Origin: Streptomyces pacificus
GTDB taxonomy: Bacteria > Actinomycetota > Actinomycetes > Streptomycetales > Streptomycetaceae
Length of the DNA: 64,000 nucleotides
Reading direction: 5' to 3'
Assembly: GCF_011766325.1 (NCBI RefSeq)
Contig: NZ_BLLG01000020.1
Location: forward strand, 52,021-116,020
Made by a program: the position numbers and the translations under genes. The notes beneath the pieces are model-generated. The model was given only the letters and a program-made list of their open reading frames with translations. It had not been told where the DNA came from and did no database searches. Of the stretch, positions 58,992 to 64,000 are shown one piece after another. The first letter of the stretch is position 1, and each line of letters starts with the position of its first letter.

Positions 58992-60315
58992 TCTGACGGG
59001 GCAGCACCTCCCGGAGCCGGGACTCGAACGCCACCGCGGCCGAGTCCCGACGGAAGGGCTCCAGCTGCTCGTAGAACTCCCGAAGGTGGCCGGCGACTCG
59101 TTGAGAGCTGACGGCCGCCGCTGGGGCCAGAGCGTCCATGGCCGTGTGGCACGCCTCGTCGAGTTTGCCGCGCTGGAGCTGCGTACGGGCGAGCCAGAAG
59201 GCATGGAAGGCGCGGCCTCGGTGGTTCGTCTGGTGTTCTCTGCGAAGGGCGTCCGCGATGAGGGGTTCGGCGAGGGCGGCTTCGCCCAGGCGGCCGTGTG
59301 CGATGCCGGTGTCCACGATCAGCTTCGGTTCGTCGAAGTAGGCGATCCAGGCCGGATCCGGATCGCCGGTGCTGATCCGGCCGAACTGGGTGTGGGCTTC
59401 CGAGATCGCGGTGTGGGTCGCGCCGTGGTTGCCGCGGGTGGCATGGGCGAAGGCTTCGCGCATCGCGAGCATGGCCAGCACGCGCGGTGTCGTCCCCACG
59501 GCCCCTCGGGCCTGGTCCTGGGCGGCCGTGACGAGTGCGAGGGCGTCGCCGGGCTTGTCCTGGTAGGTGGCCTGGAGGCTCATGCAGGCGAGGACGTTGG
59601 CCATGAACTGGCGGTCGTCGACGGCCTTGGCCAGGCCGAGGGATTCGGTGAAGTAGGCACGTGCCTGGTTGTACTGGCGGGCGTCGAAATAGGTCCATCC
59701 GGTGAGCCTGGCCAGCTCGGCCGCGATGCTGTGCAGGCCGTCCCGCAAAGGAGCCGGACGCTGCTCCTTGAGGAGGTCGACAACGTAGCGAAGCTGGCCG
59801 ACGACCGCCGGCCGTAAGGTCTCGCCACCGTGCTCGTCGTCCCGGCGCCAGTAGTCCGCGATCGACGAGTGCAGCGCGTCCAGCATCGAGGCGCTGAGGT
59901 CCCGCTCAGTCGCCAGGGCGAGGATGCTGTCGACGTCCGCTCCCGGTAGTCCTGCGACAAGCGGCTCCACAGCTGAGGCCGGCACCCCGGCCGGTTGGCG
60001 GGGCGCGACCGTCAGGCTGGGCGGCGTCTCCCAGGAGCGTCGAGCAAGGCCGAGCATGTGTCCGGGGATGCACAGCCCGTCAGAGATCCGTTCGATCACG
60101 TCCATGTGCAGCAGCTGTCGCCGTCTGGCGATTACCTCGCCCACGCGGCTCGGGGTCAGGTCGCAGCGGCGCGCGATCATCGACGGATAGATGCCTGCTC
60201 GTGCCTTGACCAGCTGAAAGATGCGGCCGAAGTCTCTGGCCTGGCATGCCTCGATCATCACCGGGTCCGTGAGCAGGCTGACCGGGAGTTCCTTCGAGCG
60301 AGATGGCTCGGGCAT
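58969..60315 (-). CDS. XRE-type regulator with TPR-like C-terminal domain
   Basis: 448 residues. An N-terminal HTH (YPSMIARRCDLTPSRVGEVI, followed by ISDGLCIPGHMLGLARR) precedes a long helical region of TPR-like repeats (LARLTGWTYFDARQYNQARA, then FTESLGLAKA; NVLACMSLQATYQDKPGDAL). Such regulators usually sense a peptide or small signal and control adjacent genes. It diverges from the radical-SAM operon across a 111-bp promoter with a 15-bp palindrome, its probable operator. Start ATG 60315. Confidence 0.88.
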   Translation of the reverse strand: MPEPSRSKELPVSLLTDPVMIEACQARDFGRIFQLVKARAGIYPSMIARRCDLTPSRVGEVIARRRQLLHMDVIERISDGLCIPGHMLGLARRSWETPPSLTVAPRQPAGVPASAVEPLVAGLPGADVDSILALATERDLSASMLDALHSSIADYWRRDDEHGGETLRPAVVGQLRYVVDLLKEQRPAPLRDGLHSIAAELARLTGWTYFDARQYNQARAYFTESLGLAKAVDDRQFMANVLACMSLQATYQDKPGDALALVTAAQDQARGAVGTTPRVLAMLAMREAFAHATRGNHGATHTAISEAHTQFGRISTGDPDPAWIAYFDEPKLIVDTGIAHGRLGEAALAEPLIADALRREHQTNHRGRAFHAFWLARTQLQRGKLDEACHTAMDALAPAAAVSSQRVAGHLREFYEQLEPFRRDSAAVAFESRLREVLPRQISGSPRP

Positions 60316-60374
60316 CGGGCACGCTCCGGCATGAGGACTACGGATCGCTGCAGTTGGTCAACCGAGGGTGATGC

Positions 60375-60389
60375 TACCCAAGTTGGGTA
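60375..60389. promoter_or_regulatory. 15-bp palindrome, operator of the radical-SAM locus
   Basis: TACCCAAGTTGGGTA is a perfect 7-bp dyad around a single central base. It is midway between the divergent starts of the XRE/TPR regulator (60315) and the first gene of the RiPP-like operon (60427). Confidence 0.7.
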
Positions 60390-60426
60390 ATCCGCTTGGC
60401 CTTTCTGGCCGGGCCCGTGGATCGCG

Positions 60427-60639
60427 ATGCTCCTGACTATGGCGAACGGACAGGACGACGTACGGATGACGTTGCGGGTCTCCCGCGACTCCGGCCAGAC
60501 GTGGGGGCCTCTCACGGAGGTACGCGTGGGCGAGGATCCGATGGTCCCGGAGAACCCGGGCCGCTATCCGCCCTGTGTCTGTCCCCGGTGCTGGCAGCAG
60601 GCTCGGAACGCCGTTGCGTCCTTCCGGATGGTGTCGTGA
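60427..60639 (+). CDS. Small conserved-type protein, first gene of the radical-SAM operon
   Basis: 70 residues (or 66 from ATG 60439, MANGQDDVRMTLRVSRDSGQ). The body reads TWGPLTEVRVGEDPMVPENP, then PPCVCPRCWQQARN with a CxCPxC metal-like motif. Its stop overlaps the next ATG (TGATG). The start is uncertain because neither ATG has a strong ribosome site. Function unknown. Confidence 0.65.
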   Translation: MLLTMANGQDDVRMTLRVSRDSGQTWGPLTEVRVGEDPMVPENPGRYPPCVCPRCWQQARNAVASFRMVS

Positions 60640-60968
60640 TGCGGTGCACGCACTGGCGCCGGGTGCCCCTCGACCTGGCACGGGAAGCACGGCAGAAGTC
60701 GGCCGCCAAGTACATCGACAGGGCGGTGCAGTGCCAGCTGTCCGCGCACGACGAGGGTGAGCACTTCGGTCTCCTCACCGACGCCTGCGCGTACGAGACC
60801 GCGCTGTGGCTCCACTGGCACGGGACGGACAAGGCGGAACTCGTCGTGCTGCCGGACTGCCCGGTGGCCGCCCCGGGGCCCGACGGTGAGGGCTGCTGTC
60901 TGTTCGCCGACCACGCCAAGCAGCACACCTGGGAAGACGCCCTGGAGGAGGTCTCGTGCACCAGCTGA
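60639..60968 (+). CDS. Hypothetical Cys/His-containing protein, radical-SAM operon
   Basis: 109 residues (MRCTHWRRVPLDLAREARQK). Cys/His are spread along it (VQCQLSAHDEGEHFGLLTDA, EGCCLFADHAKQHTWED). No known domain. The start overlaps the previous stop and the end overlaps the next gene by 13 nt, so it is translated in a coupled series. It may be a partner or substrate-handling protein; this is speculation. Confidence 0.65.
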   Translation: MRCTHWRRVPLDLAREARQKSAAKYIDRAVQCQLSAHDEGEHFGLLTDACAYETALWLHWHGTDKAELVVLPDCPVAAPGPDGEGCCLFADHAKQHTWEDALEEVSCTS

Positions 60969-61177
60969 TCGCGAGCCCGCACAAGTCACGGCGCCCTCGC
61001 TCGCCTCGCAACGAACAGTGCGGGGACTGCGGTGGCAGCGGAGCCAATTCGTCCGGCAGAACCTGCGGCACCTGCAACGGGCTTGGCGAGATCCACTGCC
61101 GCGCCGGCCGCCAGGAGTCCTGTGTGCTGTCCCGCTCCGTGATCCGGAAGGAGGGCCACCGATGGCCCACGCTCTGA
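60956..61177 (+). CDS. DnaJ-type zinc-finger small protein
   Basis: 73 residues. CGDCGGSGANSSGRTCGTCN followed by GLGEIHC gives two CxxCxGxG-like modules, the DnaJ central zinc-finger pattern. GGAGGAG lies just upstream of GTG 60956. The coding region overlaps the radical SAM gene by 16 nt. In RiPP loci small zinc proteins can act as binding adaptors, but that is inference here. Confidence 0.65.
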   Translation: MHQLIASPHKSRRPRSPRNEQCGDCGGSGANSSGRTCGTCNGLGEIHCRAGRQESCVLSRSVIRKEGHRWPTL

Positions 61178-62286
61178 TCGCCTCCCCGTTCCTCGACGGG
61201 CACCTTCTCCTCAAGCCGGGAGCAAGGGCCGGCGCCCGAATCTCCGCCGACCACTACGAGGGCCTGCGCCAGGCCGCCACCGACGGTGAGTCGCTTCCCG
61301 CCTGGGCAGTGCAGACCGCCGCCGACCTGTGGGACCTGAACTTGGGCAGCCGACCCGTACAGGCCACGGTGCTGGTGCGTGAGCCGTCCCCGTACGGCTA
61401 CTGCCGGGCGTCCTGGGAGATCAACCTCGGCTGCAACTTCGGCTGCAAGCACTGCTACCTCGGTGAGCGGCCCTTCTCCGGCCTCGGCTGGGAGGACAAG
61501 GTGCGGCTGCTCGACATCATGCGCGAGGCCGGCGTCCTCTGGCTCCAGATCACCGGCGGCGAGCCCACCATGGACCCCCACTTCCAGGGCGCCTACCGGT
61601 ACGCCTGGCAGGCCGGGATGATGCTCACCATCTCCACCAACGGCTCGCTGCTCTGGCGACCTGACCTCCTCGAGCTCTTCCGGAACTGCCCGCCCTACCG
61701 CCTGGTGGTCAGCATGTACGGGGCGAGCGAGGAGTCCTTCGACACGCTCACCCAGCACCGCGGGGCGTGGAAGGCGTTCCGGCGCGGCATCGACGCCGCA
61801 CGCGAGGCGGGATTGCCACTGCGCATCAACGTCGTGGTGACCGAGGACAACGCCTCCGAGGCCGACGAGATGGCCGCCCTTGCCGACGAGTGGAACGTCG
61901 AGAACCACGCGTACACGAACATGACGCCCACGATCTACGGCGGCGGAGAGCCGCTGCTCGCCCAGTCCGCCGCCCACCTGCGGCAGCGCAAGCCGTTCGC
62001 CGGCTGCAACGCAGGACACACGTTCTTCCACGCCGACCCGCACGCCAAGGTCTCGATCTGCAAGGTCGGCCGCGACGACCAGATCGACCTCATGGCCGAA
62101 GGCATCGACGGCCTCACCCGGCTCGGCTCCATCGCCGACCGCCTCATGCTTCGCACCGGAGGGTGCGAGGGCTGCGCCCTGTCCGGCACCTGCCGGGTCT
62201 GCCGCCCCCTGGCCAAGCACTACCAGGAGGCCAAGGCGCCGCTGCACAGCTACTGCCAGCACGGAGACAAGGAGAACGCCTCATGA
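61162..62286 (+). CDS. Radical SAM / SPASM-like peptide-modifying enzyme
   Basis: 374 residues from ATG 61162 with GGAAGGAG upstream. The SAM cluster is CNFGCKHC (Cys91, 95, 98), followed by QITGGEPTMD (GGEP) and SMYGASEESFD. The C-terminal region has Cys282, 300, 335, 338, 344, 347 and 365, close to a SPASM pattern (CX2CX5CX2C then a late Cys), for extra Fe-S clusters. This is the architecture of RiPP maturases that form thioether or C-C crosslinks. ATGA overlap with the small precursor gene makes that peptide the obvious substrate. Confidence 0.9.
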   Translation: MAHALIASPFLDGHLLLKPGARAGARISADHYEGLRQAATDGESLPAWAVQTAADLWDLNLGSRPVQATVLVREPSPYGYCRASWEINLGCNFGCKHCYLGERPFSGLGWEDKVRLLDIMREAGVLWLQITGGEPTMDPHFQGAYRYAWQAGMMLTISTNGSLLWRPDLLELFRNCPPYRLVVSMYGASEESFDTLTQHRGAWKAFRRGIDAAREAGLPLRINVVVTEDNASEADEMAALADEWNVENHAYTNMTPTIYGGGEPLLAQSAAHLRQRKPFAGCNAGHTFFHADPHAKVSICKVGRDDQIDLMAEGIDGLTRLGSIADRLMLRTGGCEGCALSGTCRVCRPLAKHYQEAKAPLHSYCQHGDKENAS

Positions 62287-62447
62287 CCCCGCCCGTACCG
62301 GTGACCATCCTCCCCGGCCCGCCGGCCTCGGCCCGCCGCGCCGCCCCGCCCGTCGCGACCGCGGCGATCACCGCCGTCCAGGACCTCGACGTGATCGTGG
62401 AGAGCGCGGAGTGCTCCTGCGACGCCGGTGACGACAACCCCCACTGA
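62283..62447 (+). CDS. Candidate RiPP precursor peptide
   Basis: 54 residues, beginning MTPPVPVTILPGPPASARRA. A Pro/Ala-rich leader is followed by AVQDLDVIVES, reminiscent of FxLD-type lanthipeptide leaders. The C-terminus AECSCDAGDDNPH contains the only two Cys (44, 46) plus Asp47, 50 and 51. Cys46 and Asp50 fit a CX3D spacing used in known Cys-Asp thioether (ranthipeptide) crosslinks. It overlaps the radical SAM stop (ATGA) and is followed by a hairpin. Not recognised as a named family. Confidence 0.8.
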   Translation: MTPPVPVTILPGPPASARRAAPPVATAAITAVQDLDVIVESAECSCDAGDDNPH

Positions 62448-62472
62448 CCCACCTGATCCGGTCAACTCCGTT

Positions 62473-62502
62473 CAGGCCCCGGCGTACTCGCGTCGGGGCC
62501 TG
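62473..62502 (+). terminator. Hairpin after the precursor gene
   Basis: A 9-bp perfect stem CAGGCCCCG (62473-62481) / CGGGGCCTG (62494-62502) with a 12-nt loop, 25 nt past the precursor stop and 33 nt before the GNAT start. It could attenuate downstream transcription or stabilise the mRNA. Confidence 0.7.
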
Positions 62503-62535
62503 AGCCCTGCCCGTCCCACCGCTAAGGTGCCGCTC

Positions 62536-63402
62536 ATGTTCTTCCGCTGGGACTGGCTCCGGCCCCAACTGACCGCGCCGATCGTGCCGACTCTCGGTCC
62601 CATCCACCCCGATGCCCTGACCGTCAGCGTGTTCGAGGACATCCTGCGAGCGACCGACACGGGTGACTTCCTGACCTACGACAAGGACCGGCGCTGGGGT
62701 GGCGAGAAGGACGAGAAATTCCTCCGCGAGGACGTGGTTCACCAGCCTGAGCACACTCTCATCCCCACCCTGAGTCGGCGTGGACGCGGCACTGTGAAGG
62801 TCTTCGCCTACGGGCTCTGCGACACCGTCGTGGATGAGGCCGCCGAGCTGGCCGCGAAGCTCGCCTCCACGCACGAAGTGGCGGGCGCCCGGGTGGTACG
62901 CCCTCTCGGTCCCGAGACTGCACACCCGCGCGGCACCCGCATCCAGCTGAAGGACTTCACCGCCCTCCCCTGCCCCGCCCCGGATGGCCCGGTTCGGCCC
63001 ATCACTGCCTGGCCGACCGCCGTGCAGGAGACCTTCGCCCCGTTCGCCGAGGCCATGACGGGCGATGGCCTGGCCTTCCTCCACGCCCAGATGCAGGCCG
63101 GCCGGTGCGGCCCGGTTCTCGCCGCCGCCGTCGAGGACCGCATCGTGGGCGCGATCGGCCCCATGGAGATCCAGCCCGACGCCATTGGACGCCGCCAGCT
63201 CATGCCCCAGTACTTCGCCGTCCTCCCCGAGGCCCGAGGCCAGGGCCTGGGACGCGTCCTGTGGCGGGCGGCCATGCGCTGGGGCCAGTCCCACGGCGCC
63301 GCCTACCAACTCCTTCAGACCGAGATCGGCGGACCCTCCGACCGGCTGTGCCAGGCCGAAGGACTCACCTCCCTCGGCTTCGCCTACGCCATGTCCTCAT
63401 AG
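62536..63402 (+). CDS. GNAT-family acetyltransferase, end of RiPP-like operon
   Basis: 288 residues from ATG 62536 (MFFRWDWLRPQLTAPIVPTL). The C-terminal GNAT core reads MPQYFAVLPEARGQGLGRVL, then WRAAMRWGQSHGAAY; the RGQGLG pyrophosphate loop is clear. The N-terminal ~150 residues (LRATDTGDFLTYDKDRRWGG) are unfamiliar. It may acetylate the modified peptide or provide self-protection. Its position after the hairpin suggests lower expression than the precursor. Confidence 0.82.
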   Translation: MFFRWDWLRPQLTAPIVPTLGPIHPDALTVSVFEDILRATDTGDFLTYDKDRRWGGEKDEKFLREDVVHQPEHTLIPTLSRRGRGTVKVFAYGLCDTVVDEAAELAAKLASTHEVAGARVVRPLGPETAHPRGTRIQLKDFTALPCPAPDGPVRPITAWPTAVQETFAPFAEAMTGDGLAFLHAQMQAGRCGPVLAAAVEDRIVGAIGPMEIQPDAIGRRQLMPQYFAVLPEARGQGLGRVLWRAAMRWGQSHGAAYQLLQTEIGGPSDRLCQAEGLTSLGFAYAMSS

Positions 63403-63551
63403 CTCCGGACTGCGCCACCTTCTCTGGTCGGCTGCCCCGTGCCGTTGGCAACCTCAACCACAGAAAGTCAGCCACGACGGTGGGTGCGCCGAACAGCAGC
63501 GCCGGGACTTGAAAGCCTTGAAAGTTCGCAAGGGCACGGGGAGTTGAAGGC

Positions 63552-63950
63552 ATGGCCAAGCGTGAACCGAACGAGGCGCTCGGGCGCCTGCTCACCGAGA
63601 GCCGCTGGACCTATCGCCAATTCGCGCGGGCGGTGAACCGCGTGGGCACCGAGATGGGCACGCCCCTGCGATACGACGAGTCGGCGGTGAGCCACTGGCT
63701 GGGCGGCACCGTGCCCCGCGGGGCCGTGCGGGTGTGCGTTCTGGAAGCCCTCTCTCGGCGTCTGGGGCGGCCCGTAACGCACGCTGAGGCCGGTCTGCCG
63801 GTTCCCCGCGATCACTCCTCCTCGACAGCCGCGGATACCGTGGAGGGGCTGATCGACCTCGGGAGGCAGGACAGTGCGCCGTGGAAAGCGCATGTTGATC
63901 GTGTGGAGGTGAGAGACCTTCGCCTCTGGGCTGTCGCAGCAGCCCAGTGA
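63552..63950 (+). CDS. HTH regulator of streptomycete TPR family, probably truncated
   Basis: 132 residues (MAKREPNEALGRLLTESRWT). The HTH segment FARAVNRVGTEMGTPLRYDE, then SAVSHWLGGTVP, and LSRRLGRPVTHAEAGL, then EGLIDLGRQD, are typical of a large streptomycete regulator family of about 400+ residues. The frame stops at 63950 after a divergent tail, so either a frameshift has cut the TPR part or this is a short remnant. Sequence to 64000 is too short to decide. It may control the neighbouring RiPP-like locus. Confidence 0.6.
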   Translation: MAKREPNEALGRLLTESRWTYRQFARAVNRVGTEMGTPLRYDESAVSHWLGGTVPRGAVRVCVLEALSRRLGRPVTHAEAGLPVPRDHSSSTAADTVEGLIDLGRQDSAPWKAHVDRVEVRDLRLWAVAAAQ

Positions 63951-64000
63951 AGCTGGGGGCAGCCTGATCCGGGAGGTGCCGGGGAGGGCGGTAAGCAGCC

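Overview
The window is high-GC actinobacterial DNA and almost certainly a Streptomyces chromosome. Signs include many GTG starts, stop/start overlaps, GC-rich intergenic hairpins, and the order vdh, DUF3073, purM, purF, purL, purQ, purS, lsrL, purC, purD, dnaX, ffs, upp, tadA, sigF, sigN, which from memory matches the Streptomyces coelicolor core. Two accessory patches interrupt this core: about 26.2-33.8 kb, next to a tRNA-Ser gene, and about 57.5-64 kb. Species was not determined.

Layout. 1-7.4 kb: valine dehydrogenase, DUF3073 protein, purM and purF, a META-domain lipoprotein and a DinB/SCP2-like protein. 7.5-11 kb: purL, purQ and purS, where three exact-length 89-bp tandem units separate purQ from purL and each encodes a stop/start-coupled mini-ORF. 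11-16.4 kb: the Lsr2 paralogue, three tRNA-Gly genes (one with highly abnormal D and T arms), and an ABC exporter with a DesK/DesR-like two-component system. 16.4-26.1 kb: purC, a DMFase-like protein, a degenerate M48-like membrane protein, purD, dnaX and the SRP RNA. 26.1-33.8 kb: tRNA-Ser(GGA) followed by a graveyard of truncated, chimeric and frameshifted genes among intact Nudix and pRiA4b-ORF3-like genes. 34-45 kb: secreted CAP-domain protein, HhH-GPD protein, secreted M28 aminopeptidase, HerA-like ATPase, LytR_C protein, upp, the tadA pair, tRNA-Ser(CGA) and a short membrane protein. 44.5-57.5 kb: tandem sporulation-type sigma factors, a MarR/DHA2 efflux pair, a RR-HK-GT2/GtrA-GT39 operon and an amidohydrolase.

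57.7-64 kb: a truncated XRE-family gene, a Nudix hydrolase, a divergently transcribed XRE/TPR regulator, and a compact overlapping operon ending in a radical SAM/SPASM enzyme, a 54-residue Cys/Asp-tailed peptide and a GNAT enzyme. This looks like an uncharacterised RiPP locus, with a 15-bp palindrome in the divergent promoter and a hairpin after the precursor gene. It is the best candidate for an undescribed system. The purQ-purL mini-ORF array and the odd tRNA-Gly(UCC) are the next most interesting signals.

Purine genes dominate the core part (purM, purF, purL, purQ, purS, purC, purD) and together give most of the route from PRPP to SAICAR. They are spread over several transcription units. 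All functional calls are made by reading protein motifs; no database search was run.
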